From Bacteroidota bacterium (GTDB lineage: Bacteria > Bacteroidota > Bacteroidia > UKL13-3), in contig JAIXSO010000025.1 in NCBI GenBank assembly GCA_027484685.1, forward strand, positions 1 through 39,792: DNA of 39,792 bases, given 5' to 3'. The notes below the pieces were generated by a model, which did no database searches, was not told the DNA's origin, and worked only from the letters and a program-made list of their open reading frames with translations. Positions 32,518-39,792 of this stretch are shown here, piece after piece. The translations under genes were made by a program, and so were the position numbers. The stretch's first letter is position 1. Each line of letters opens with the position of its first letter.

Positions 32518-33906
32518 TCAACTAAGCATTTCAAAGTCTAAACCAATAATTTCCCACCAATCGTGGGTGCAAACCAAGTTAAAATTCATAGGAATTTTGG
32601 TTTTGGCTTTGGTTCCTTCTTTTTTTAGTTCAAGTTGGCCTATTACCCTGGCTTTGGTTTGGTCTTTGTTAAATGTAATTTCTTTTTTGCGGTAATCCAT
32701 TACCTCATCGGTATTGGTTATTAAATGAAAGTACTTTACTTTTTCGTCAAGTTGTTCTAAAGTAATTGGTTCTCTGTTTAATATAAAATTTTGATTACAA
32801 GTATATTTAAAATTACCAGCTTCCAGTTCTGGATCTAACAGGTTGTAAATAAAGTGTTTTAGCCTATTTTTTATATCAAACTCGTGGTTTGGGTGAAACT
32901 CTTCGTAAATAAAATGGGTGATCATGCCTGGCATGTTTAAGCTTTGTGTTTCTTGTTTCATCAGCTCTTCGGTTATAAATTTATATTTTACCAAATCGCT
33001 ATAATTAGACAAAAAATCAAGCTGAATATATTTTTTATTAAGCAAAATATTAGCCTTATTCAGTTCTGATTTTAGTTGTTTTTCAGTTAAACTTTCAGCA
33101 GGTTTAAATTTAGGTTTGCCTAATACTTCAAAAACGGTTGTTTGCTTGCTGGCTTTGGCATGTTTTTCAAACTCAATGATATTTTTAAGGAAAATATTTT
33201 CAATTTCGGCCGGAATTTCAGAACTGTTACCATTCATAATTTGGCCACCCAAAATATCCTCAATTTGTAATTTCATTAACTGATTTTCCATGTACAAATT
33301 TTCGCTTCGGCTCAGTTTAGTATCATCGTTCTTTAGCTTTATTAAATCGGTTTCGGCACTACGGGCATCAAAATTTCCAATTGGGTCTTCGCCTTTTAAG
33401 TAATTGTTCCAGTAATTAGTAGGTGTAAAAAAATTAGCCGGACCATTGCCATGCAAATAATGCATTAAAATATTTTCTTCCTCTTCCAAATCAATTTCTT
33501 CAAAACTTTCGTAGGTGTACATCCTATAAATTATTTGGTCAATAATGCCGTTCATTTGCCCAAGCATTTTGCGGCTATTGGTTTTGGTAATTATTGGGTT
33601 ATCAAAAGCTGCCATTTGTTCACTTATAAAAGCTTCAGGAAACGAAAAACGGGAAAGTAATTTTTTCAACCTTTTTTCAAATTCAGGAAAAGTTTTTTTA
33701 ATAGTTTTGCCAGTGGTTATTACTGTCATTAAACTTTCATAATGCACATATACTACAAAGCTTTTGCCTTTAAATGAACTGCTTACAGTATTGGCATACC
33801 ATTGTCCAAGAGTTGTAATTTTAGCATCTTGTAAATCTATAATGGCAGGTTTAATTCGTTGCGTATTGAGTAGTTTTTGAGTAGCTCTAACTATTATCAT
33901 GTTCAA
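32518..33906 (-). CDS. DUF6933-type protein with conserved Bacteroidota C-terminal region
   Basis: 462 residues, cytoplasmic. The first ~165 residues (IIVRATQKLLN, TLGQWYANTV, KSFVVYVHYESLMTVI) resemble the DUF6933 domain of unknown function. The C-terminal half (from about 235: IPAEIENIFLKNIIEFEKH, then FITEELMKQETQ, GMITHFIYEEFHPNHEFDI, THDWWEIIGLDFEM) is a region I associate with hypothetical proteins of this phylum. Acidic ESFEEIDLEEEE links them. No catalytic motif stands out. The first in-frame ATG is used, but an ATG two codons on (33898-33900) fits both the family start MIIVRATQ and the promoter distance better. Confidence 0.72.
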   Translation of the reverse strand: MNMIIVRATQKLLNTQRIKPAIIDLQDAKITTLGQWYANTVSSSFKGKSFVVYVHYESLMTVITTGKTIKKTFPEFEKRLKKLLSRFSFPEAFISEQMAAFDNPIITKTNSRKMLGQMNGIIDQIIYRMYTYESFEEIDLEEEENILMHYLHGNGPANFFTPTNYWNNYLKGEDPIGNFDARSAETDLIKLKNDDTKLSRSENLYMENQLMKLQIEDILGGQIMNGNSSEIPAEIENIFLKNIIEFEKHAKASKQTTVFEVLGKPKFKPAESLTEKQLKSELNKANILLNKKYIQLDFLSNYSDLVKYKFITEELMKQETQSLNMPGMITHFIYEEFHPNHEFDIKNRLKHFIYNLLDPELEAGNFKYTCNQNFILNREPITLEQLDEKVKYFHLITNTDEVMDYRKKEITFNKDQTKARVIGQLELKKEGTKAKTKIPMNFNLVCTHDWWEIIGLDFEMLS

Positions 33907-33917
33907 TTTTAAGGCTA

Positions 33918-33947
33918 CAAATTTACAAATACAATAGTTAGGTGCAA
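33918..33947 (-). promoter_or_regulatory. Promoter of the DUF6933-type gene
   Basis: Minus strand: TTG (33947-33945), exactly 19 bases, then TAAATTTG (33925-33918). The predicted transcript starts only a few bases before the first ATG, implying a very short leader. Confidence 0.68.
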
Positions 33948-34016
33948 TTTTATTTTAAAACCATATAAAATTTTAAAAATAGGCTAAATGAAAAAAAATT
34001 TCGTTTATTTGAATTA

Positions 34017-35276
34017 ATGAAATACAGTATAATTATTCTTTTATTTTTTAAAGGTATGTTATTGTTTGGGCAAGCTTCGCTCGATAACGTAATATACGAT
34101 AAAAAGGTGCAAACTGTGCAGCTTACCTTAAATGGAACTGACGAAAGGTACCCCATTATTTCGCTTAATTCTGGTCAACAACTAAAGCTTAGTTTTGATA
34201 TTTTAGGTTCCCAAAACGAATTTTTTCAATATACTTTGATTCATTGCGATCAAAATTGGCAGCCTACCAATATGCAACAAAGCTTGTACTTAAAAGGCTT
34301 AACTTTTGATAATATTTCTGATTTTAAATTCAGCACCAATACCTACGTAAAATATGTTCATTATAATTTGGTGGTTCCAAACGAAAACATGACACCAAGT
34401 ATTGCAGGAAATTATATTTTAAAAGTATATCGCAACTTTGATGAAAAAGATTTACTCATTACCCGTAGGTTTATGATTTTAAATAATCAAACAAAAATAA
34501 CTGCTACTGCCAAACCTGCTTCACTTGCCGAATTTAGATTTACCAAGCAAGAACTTAATTTTACCATTGATTACAATGCTACCTTAATTCCAAATCCTTT
34601 ACAGGATATAAAGGTGGTAATTTTACAAAATAACCGTTGGGATAATGCGCTGCGCGATGTTACACCACAATTTGCAAGTAACGGAAAGCTTGATTACAAT
34701 TATTTTGATAAAACATTATTTAATGGTGGAAACGAATTTAGGTTTTTCGACATCAGGAATTTGCGTCAGTTTAGCCAAAATGTAAGAACCAAGTATTTTG
34801 ATTCTGTATATCGTTGTTTGCTAAATATGGATGAACCCCGAGGCAGTAAACAATATTTTCAATATACCGATTTTAATGGAAAACGTGTAGTGGCTAATAG
34901 AGAAGGAATTAACTCCGATGTGGATGGTGATTACGCTTTGATTCAGTTTCAATTAAGTGCCATTGCCAATATTCCTGCAAATACTGATGTGTATGTTATT
35001 GGTGAGTTTTCTGATTGGAAGTTAAAACCTGAATATAAAATGACTTATAATGCCAATAGGTCGCGGTACGATTTGGAAGCCCCTTTTAAGCAAGGTAGAT
35101 ATGAATATATTTATTCATTATTTGACAATGAAACCCAAAAACCCGATGAAAGTATTTTTGAAGGCAACCATGCTAATACAGAAAACGAATACCTTATTTT
35201 GGTGTATAACAGAAATTTGCAATTTAATTATGATGAATTAATTGGTTCAACTGTTTTTAACTCCAACCGACCATAA
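34017..35276 (+). CDS. Type IX secretion system plug protein homologue (DUF5103)
   Basis: 419 residues, signal peptide MKYSIIILLFFKGMLLFG/QA. It matches the DUF5103 pattern: YPIISLNSGQQLKLSFDILG, FQYTLIHCDQNWQPTNMQ, YVKYVHYNLVVPNENMTPSI and LITRRFMIL. The C-terminal domain has VYVIGEFSDWKL. In Flavobacterium johnsoniae a protein of this family plugs the periplasmic side of the SprA outer-membrane translocon of T9SS, which gives the domain its name. Two T9SS cargo proteins are encoded in this window, so the system is evidently present, although no core secretion genes (gldKLMN, sprA) are here. It is divergent from the DUF6933-type gene. Confidence 0.88.
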   Translation: MKYSIIILLFFKGMLLFGQASLDNVIYDKKVQTVQLTLNGTDERYPIISLNSGQQLKLSFDILGSQNEFFQYTLIHCDQNWQPTNMQQSLYLKGLTFDNISDFKFSTNTYVKYVHYNLVVPNENMTPSIAGNYILKVYRNFDEKDLLITRRFMILNNQTKITATAKPASLAEFRFTKQELNFTIDYNATLIPNPLQDIKVVILQNNRWDNALRDVTPQFASNGKLDYNYFDKTLFNGGNEFRFFDIRNLRQFSQNVRTKYFDSVYRCLLNMDEPRGSKQYFQYTDFNGKRVVANREGINSDVDGDYALIQFQLSAIANIPANTDVYVIGEFSDWKLKPEYKMTYNANRSRYDLEAPFKQGRYEYIYSLFDNETQKPDESIFEGNHANTENEYLILVYNRNLQFNYDELIGSTVFNSNRP

Positions 35277-35348
35277 ATTTTAAAAATAATAAAACCAAAG
35301 CATTATAAATTGTTTATAAATAAATAATGGTGGTTAAAAAAGCACCCT

Positions 35349-35356
35349 TACTTTTG
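35349..35356 (+). promoter_or_regulatory. -7-type promoter box of recA
   Basis: TACTTTTG, identical to the -7 box of tRNA-Glu, lies 21 bases before the recA start codon. No convincing -33 box and no recognisable SOS operator were seen. Confidence 0.45.
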
Positions 35357-35377
35357 AACTAAAAATAGCATAGAATT

Positions 35378-36400
35378 ATGAGCGATAATAAAGAAAAATT
35401 AAAAGCCCTTCAGCTTACTATAGATAAATTAGATAAGCAATATGGTAAAGGCACTGTAATGCGCATGAGCGATAAACTGGTAGTTGAAACGCAAGTTATT
35501 TCTACTGGTTCGTTAAGCTTAGATATTGCCTTAGGTATTGGTGGATTGCCTGTAGGTAGAATTATTGAAATATATGGTCCTGAAAGTTCAGGTAAAACTA
35601 CTTTAAGTTTGCATGCCATTGCTGAAGCACAAAAAAAAGGTGGCATTGCTGCTTTTGTGGATGCTGAACATGCTTTTGACAGAACTTATGCCGAAAAATT
35701 AGGTATTGATGTAGATAATTTAATTATTAGTCAACCTGATGATGGGGAGCAAGCTTTAGAAATTGCTGATGCATTAATTCGCTCAGGAGCAATTGATATT
35801 ATTGTAATTGACTCAGTAGCTGCTTTGGTTCCTAAAGCCGAAATTGAAGGCGAAATGGGCGAAAGCAAAATGGGTTTACAAGCTCGTTTAATGAGTCAAG
35901 CTTTGCGTAAATTAACGGGTACTATTAATAAAACAGGCTGTGTTTGTATTTTCATTAACCAATTACGCGAAAAAATTGGTGTAATGTTTGGAAATCCTGA
36001 AACTACTACGGGTGGTAACGCATTGAAATTTTATGCATCAGTTCGTTTGGATATTCGTAGAATTGGTCAAATTAAAGAAGGTGTAGAAATTATTGGTAAT
36101 CGCACACGTGTTAAGGTTGCTAAAAATAAATTATCGCCTCCTTTCCGTACTGTAGAGTTCGATATTATTTATGGCGAAGGTGTTAGCCGTTTAGGCGAAA
36201 CCATTGACTTAGGTGTAGAATACGAAATCATTAAAAAATCGGGTTCATGGTTCAGTTATAACGATACCAAATTAGGCCAAGGCCGCGATTCGGTAAAACA
36301 AATTTTAAGCGATAATCCAGAATTAACAGCCGAAATTGAAGCTAAAATATTTGAAAAAGCCAGCTCTGGCGAAATCAAAATAAAAGCATCTGCTGAATAA
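35378..36400 (+). CDS. recA: Recombinase RecA
   Basis: 340 residues. RecA forms filaments on single-stranded DNA, drives strand exchange and stimulates LexA-type self-cleavage. Walker [11 protein letters not shown] (67-76), the [10 protein letters not shown] segment, Walker [22 protein letters not shown], loop 1/2 region [27 protein letters not shown] and [15 protein letters not shown] are all intact. Normal length, complete C terminus. It stands as a single-gene unit with its own terminator. No recX or lexA next to it. Confidence 0.99.
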   Translation: MSDNKEKLKALQLTIDKLDKQYGKGTVMRMSDKLVVETQVISTGSLSLDIALGIGGLPVGRIIEIYGPESSGKTTLSLHAIAEAQKKGGIAAFVDAEHAFDRTYAEKLGIDVDNLIISQPDDGEQALEIADALIRSGAIDIIVIDSVAALVPKAEIEGEMGESKMGLQARLMSQALRKLTGTINKTGCVCIFINQLREKIGVMFGNPETTTGGNALKFYASVRLDIRRIGQIKEGVEIIGNRTRVKVAKNKLSPPFRTVEFDIIYGEGVSRLGETIDLGVEYEIIKKSGSWFSYNDTKLGQGRDSVKQILSDNPELTAEIEAKIFEKASSGEIKIKASAE

Positions 36401-36419
36401 TTTTTCTAATCAAATTACG

Positions 36420-36446
36420 AAAAGCCACTCAATTAGGGTGGCTTTT
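36420..36446 (+). terminator. Terminator of recA
   Basis: AAAAGCCAC (36420-36428) and GTGGCTTTT (36438-36446) pair, with inner T-G and C-G pairs and loop AATTA, followed by T residues. Confidence 0.88.
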
Positions 36447-36635
36447 TTATTTTATAAAAACAGCAATTAGTTCATCAAAATAGCTTGGTGGTTGGTTATA
36501 AAAATTTCTCAAAATTGGTCTTTTTACAATAGTTGTAAATTTATTTTTGATTAAAAGATATAGCAATTTAACAGGTGCAATAAACTAATAATCATTATAT
36601 TAAATGCCATTAAGGGTATAATAAATTCAAAGTTG

Positions 36636-36663
36636 TTGTTTTAGTACATAAAGCCTATTTTCG
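36636..36663 (+). promoter_or_regulatory. Possible hppA promoter
   Basis: Two overlapping TTG triplets (36633-36638) lie 17-20 bases before TATTTTCG (36656-36663), one base off the TAnnTTTG consensus. The start codon is about 42 bases further. TATTTTTG at 36542-36549 is an alternative. The 36401-36705 gap otherwise holds only the recA terminator. Confidence 0.35.
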
Positions 36664-36705
36664 CTCGATTTTTAAAAAAGAGATAAACAATACAAAATTT
36701 AATTT

Positions 36706-39132
36706 ATGCAGAGTGTAATTTACGCAATTCCCGCCTTGGGTGTGGTTGGCCTTATTGTAATGGCCGTTAAGAGTGCTTGGGTAAACAAGCAAGATGCTGG
36801 TGACAAAAACATGCAAGAACTTGCAGGTTATATTGCCGATGGTGCAATGGCATTTTTAAAAGCTGAATGGAAAGTATTAAGTATTTTCGTAGTATTTGCT
36901 GCGGCTTTATTGGCTTATTCAGGAACAATTCACGAAGTTAATGGAAAAGCAATCCACTCAAGCTGGATTATTTCTATTTCATTTATAATTGGTGCAGTAT
37001 TTTCGGCAACTGCTGGTTATATTGGTATGAAAGTAGCTACAAAAGCTAACGTTCGTACTACACAAGCTGCACGTACTAGTTTAAAACAAGCCTTAAAAGT
37101 TTCATTTACTGGTGGAACTGTAATGGGTTTAGGAGTAGCTGGTTTAGCTGTTTTAGGTTTAGGAGGATTATTCATTGTTTTCTTAACCATTTTTGCTGAT
37201 TTGGGCGAAAACACAGTTATTACTGCTATTGAGGTATTAACAGGTTTCTCATTAGGAGCAGAATCAATTGCTTTATTTGCACGTGTTGGTGGTGGTATTT
37301 ACACCAAAGCTGCCGATGTTGGAGCTGATTTAGTTGGTAAAGTAGAAGCTGGAATTCCTGAAGATGACGTTCGTAACCCTGCAACTATTGCCGATAACGT
37401 AGGCGATAACGTAGGTGACGTTGCTGGTATGGGTGCCGATTTATTTGGTTCATATGTAGCAACTATTTTAGCTACTATGGTTTTAGGTCAAGAAATTAAA
37501 GTTACTGATAATTTTGGTGGTATGTCGCCTATTTTATTACCAATGGTAATTTGCGGTTTAGGTATTTTATTTTCTATTGTTGGAACTTGGTTTGTTACCA
37601 TTAAAGACGATAAATCAAATGTACAAAACGCTTTAAATTTAGGTAACTGGTCTTCAATGATTTTAACAGTTGTAGCTTCTTATTTTATTGTAAATTGGAT
37701 GTTGCCTGAAACTTTAAACTTACGTGGTTATGAGTTTTCTAAATTAAATGTATTTTTAGCTATAGTTGTTGGAACAGTTGTAGGTGCTATTATGAGTATT
37801 GTAACTGAATATTACACAGCAATGGGTAAAGGTCCAGTTTTATCAATTATTCAACAATCATCAACAGGACATGCTACTAATATCATTGGTGGTTTATCAG
37901 TTGGTATGAAATCAACAGTTATTCCTATTTTAACTTTAGCTGGCGGTATCATGGCTTCTTATTATTTTGCAGGTTTATACGGTGTGGCTATTGCTGCTGC
38001 TGGTATGATGGCAACTACTGCAATGCAATTAGCCATTGATGCATTTGGTCCTATTGCTGATAATGCAGGTGGTATTGCTGAAATGAGCCAATTACCTCCT
38101 GAAGTGCGTGAAAGAACTGATAATTTAGATGCAGTTGGTAATACTACTGCTGCTACAGGTAAAGGATTTGCTATTGCTTCTGCTGCTTTAACTTCGTTAG
38201 CATTATTTGCTGCGTTTGTTGGTATTGCTGGAATTGATGCAATTGATATTTATAAAGCTAACGTATTAGCTGGTTTATTTGTAGGTGGAATGATTCCATT
38301 TATTTTTTCAGCATTATGTATTCAAGCAGTTGGTAAAGCAGCTATGGATATGGTTCAAGAAGTTAGACGTCAGTTCCGCGAAATTCCAGGAATTATGGAA
38401 TACAAAGCTAAACCTGAATACGAAAAATGTGTAGCTATTTCTACTCAAGCTTCTATCCGCGAAATGATGTTACCTGGTGCTATTGCTTTAATTACACCAG
38501 TTATTGTTGGTTTTATTTTTGGACCAGAAGTATTAGGTGGATTATTAGCAGGTGTTACTGTTAGTGGAGTGTTAATGGGAATTTTCCAAAGCAACGCTGG
38601 TGGTGCTTGGGATAATGCTAAAAAATCATTCGAAAAAGGTGTAATGATTAATGGCGAAATGTTCTACAAAAAATCTGAGCCACACAAAGCTTCGGTAACT
38701 GGTGATACAGTTGGTGATCCTTTTAAAGATACTTCAGGACCTTCTATGAACATCTTAATTAAATTAATGTCAATCGTTTCGTTGGTTATTGCTCCTTATA
38801 TTGCTGTTCAAGGTGGTATGAAAGCTGACCAAGCTGGAATGGTAAATGGTGCAAAAACAGAATGCTGCGCTATGGATTCAGTAGATATGGACCATTGCGG
38901 TATGATGGGCAATTGCGATATGGAAAAATGTATGACCATGACCAAAGAAGAATGTGCTGCTTATTGCGATAGCATGCAATGCTCTCCTGAGCAAAAAGCT
39001 ATGTGCCAAAGTATGTACGGTGCCGATGGTAAATTTGACATGGCTAAATGCAAAGAAATGTGTAAAGAAGGCGCTGGTAAAGAAAAGAAAGCTTGCTGCG
39101 CTGAAGGCGAAGAACATGGACATGGTAAATAG
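36706..39132 (+). CDS. hppA: Membrane pyrophosphatase with Cys/Met-rich C-terminal tail
   Basis: 808 residues. HppA hydrolyses pyrophosphate to pump Na+ and/or H+ across the inner membrane. Many membrane helices are evident. The PPi/Mg site is intact ([22 protein letters not shown], then [20 protein letters not shown]). [10 protein letters not shown] has Ala and Gly where K+-independent enzymes have Lys and Thr, so a K+-dependent, probably Na+-transporting type. The family body ends near residue 702 (IAPYIAVQ). Then comes a 106-residue tail with 13 Cys and 14 Met ([40 protein letters not shown]), which looks metal-binding and is not part of the standard enzyme. Confidence 0.95.
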   Translation: MQSVIYAIPALGVVGLIVMAVKSAWVNKQDAGDKNMQELAGYIADGAMAFLKAEWKVLSIFVVFAAALLAYSGTIHEVNGKAIHSSWIISISFIIGAVFSATAGYIGMKVATKANVRTTQAARTSLKQALKVSFTGGTVMGLGVAGLAVLGLGGLFIVFLTIFADLGENTVITAIEVLTGFSLGAESIALFARVGGGIYTKAADVGADLVGKVEAGIPEDDVRNPATIADNVGDNVGDVAGMGADLFGSYVATILATMVLGQEIKVTDNFGGMSPILLPMVICGLGILFSIVGTWFVTIKDDKSNVQNALNLGNWSSMILTVVASYFIVNWMLPETLNLRGYEFSKLNVFLAIVVGTVVGAIMSIVTEYYTAMGKGPVLSIIQQSSTGHATNIIGGLSVGMKSTVIPILTLAGGIMASYYFAGLYGVAIAAAGMMATTAMQLAIDAFGPIADNAGGIAEMSQLPPEVRERTDNLDAVGNTTAATGKGFAIASAALTSLALFAAFVGIAGIDAIDIYKANVLAGLFVGGMIPFIFSALCIQAVGKAAMDMVQEVRRQFREIPGIMEYKAKPEYEKCVAISTQASIREMMLPGAIALITPVIVGFIFGPEVLGGLLAGVTVSGVLMGIFQSNAGGAWDNAKKSFEKGVMINGEMFYKKSEPHKASVTGDTVGDPFKDTSGPSMNILIKLMSIVSLVIAPYIAVQGGMKADQAGMVNGAKTECCAMDSVDMDHCGMMGNCDMEKCMTMTKEECAAYCDSMQCSPEQKAMCQSMYGADGKFDMAKCKEMCKEGAGKEKKACCAEGEEHGHGK

Positions 39133-39152
39133 TAATTAACTGTTTATAAAAC

Positions 39153-39180
39153 AAAAAACACGCTCTCGGGCGTGTTTTTT
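39153..39180 (+). terminator. Terminator of hppA
   Basis: AAAAAACACGC (39153-39163) pairs with GCGTGTTTTTT (39170-39180), 11-bp stem, 6-base loop, T-tail. Confidence 0.92.
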
Positions 39181-39246
39181 TATGGCATCAAATTGGTTTA
39201 ATTTGAATTTTATAAAAGATCTTAATTAACAAAAGAAATATATAAT

Positions 39247-39393
39247 ATGTCATTTATAAGGGGCAAAAAATTTCCTACTGAAGAGCAAACTGATTATTTT
39301 ACAATAAGCGCTAATTATATGCTTATAACGCTGACAATTATTATTGGAGTAATAATATTTATTATTGTAAGGCGTTATAAAAAAGGTCGTTAA
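39247..39393 (+). CDS. Small single-pass membrane protein
   Basis: A 48-residue reading frame starting MSFIRGKKFPTEEQTDYF. It has one strong hydrophobic helix (about 25-41, MLITLTIIIGVIIFIIV) and a basic end RRYKKGR. The charge pattern suggests a cytoplasmic C terminus. No family recognised. Start ATG 39247, stop TAA 39391-39393. The clean membrane topology supports a real gene, but length alone does not exclude chance. Confidence 0.5.
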   Translation: MSFIRGKKFPTEEQTDYFTISANYMLITLTIIIGVIIFIIVRRYKKGR

Positions 39394-39484
39394 ACCAATT
39401 ATAAGTAGTTTTCATTACTAAAGTATTTCTATGATTTGCTCAAACAGTAAGAAGAAGTTTGAAGTAGTTTAATAATGAATGTAA

Positions 39485-39792
39485 ATGAAAAAGATAATAT
39501 TGTTTGTTTATTTATTGATATTGTTTCAGGAAAAAGATGTTTTTGGGCAAGATTTTTATAGCTGTAAACCTCATGAAATATGCATAGATAAAGACTTTAA
39601 GGATATAATAATTAAAATTTTCAATGATAAACAATTAGATACAATAACGTTATTTAATGAAATAGATATCCAATCTATATTTTTTGAAACAAAATGTAAT
39701 GAACTTTTAAATAAGGATAGTATAACTCTTCCTCTACAGATTCCTGTTGGTAAAATAATAATAAGCTATGTTTCCAATGCAGAAGCTAAAAA
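39485..39792 (+). CDS. Exported protein of unknown function, cut by window end
   Basis: An open frame from ATG 39485 to the window edge (102 codons) with no stop. The N terminus MKKIILFVYLLILFQEKDVFG/Q looks like a signal peptide. The visible mature part (YSCKPHEICIDKDFKDII, then LFNEIDIQSIFFETKCNELL) has no motif I recognise. The last bases hint at a beta-rich continuation (VGKIIISYVSN). Confidence 0.6.
   Translation, partial: MKKIILFVYLLILFQEKDVFGQDFYSCKPHEICIDKDFKDIIIKIFNDKQLDTITLFNEIDIQSIFFETKCNELLNKDSITLPLQIPVGKIIISYVSNAEAK

Noticed and set aside
35281-35377. SOS operator upstream of recA
   Set aside because: No inverted repeat resembling a known LexA box was found in the leader.
38878-39123. 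Minus-strand Phe/His-rich frame opposite the hppA tail
   Set aside because: It is the complement of the Cys/Met/His codons of the tail. Composition is explained by the sense gene.
38812-39132. HppA tail as the result of a frameshift into noncoding DNA
   Set aside because: The frame stays open for 106 codons with a biased, purposeful Cys/Met/Lys/Glu content and ends just before a perfect terminator.

Overview
The window is a low-GC chromosomal segment from a member of the phylum Bacteroidota. Evidence for this: two very large proteins ending in a type IX secretion (T9SS) type A sorting domain, a homologue of the T9SS plug protein (DUF5103), a carboxypeptidase-regulatory/TonB-plug protein, promoters of the form TTG-N19-TAnnTTTG, a CarB without its C-terminal regulatory domain, and a K+-dependent type membrane pyrophosphatase. 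I cannot place it below phylum.

Layout. 1-535 is a tandem 247-bp repeat packed with small palindromes, directly upstream of an IS200-like HUH transposase of RAYT type (536-976). A zinc-ribbon protein and an alpha/beta hydrolase follow closely. 2290-8532 holds a truncated TonB-plug protein, a GT9 heptosyltransferase-like enzyme plus a NamZ-family muramidase (one operon), a divergent FtsX-like permease, two GT2-type glycosyltransferases (one operon) and a small lipoprotein. 8918-12448 is a T9SS-secreted protein with four internal fibronectin-like repeats.

12.78-17.39 kb is the accessory part. It holds an array of three Rhs 'tip' units, each opened by the same ~165-bp sequence. Unit 1 is a putative HExxxH metalloprotease toxin with an overlapping secreted partner. 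Unit 2 is a putative JAB/JAMM-type toxin with a leucine-rich-repeat partner. Unit 3 is only the conserved 5' piece. No full-length rhs gene is in the window. The array is bounded on both sides by decayed pieces of carB, in the same orientation and order as in the intact carB at 20937-23756. This suggests insertion into an old second carB 3' end, or displacement of a target-gene end.

17.4-39.8 kb is mostly core: a PNGase F-related T9SS cargo, carB, radA, a TPR hybrid histidine kinase, sucD, a multi-PAS histidine kinase, tRNA-Arg(CCT) and tRNA-Glu(TTC) flanking an orphan Imm26-like immunity gene, a DUF6933-type protein, the T9SS plug homologue, recA, and hppA. The HppA has an unusual Cys/Met/His-rich C-terminal tail. 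Two small unidentified genes, the last one cut by the window edge, end the segment.

Themes. Surface and envelope biology (T9SS cargo and plug, glycosyltransferases, muramidase) lies beside contact-toxin cassettes and an orphan immunity gene. Strong stem-loop terminators separate many transcription units.
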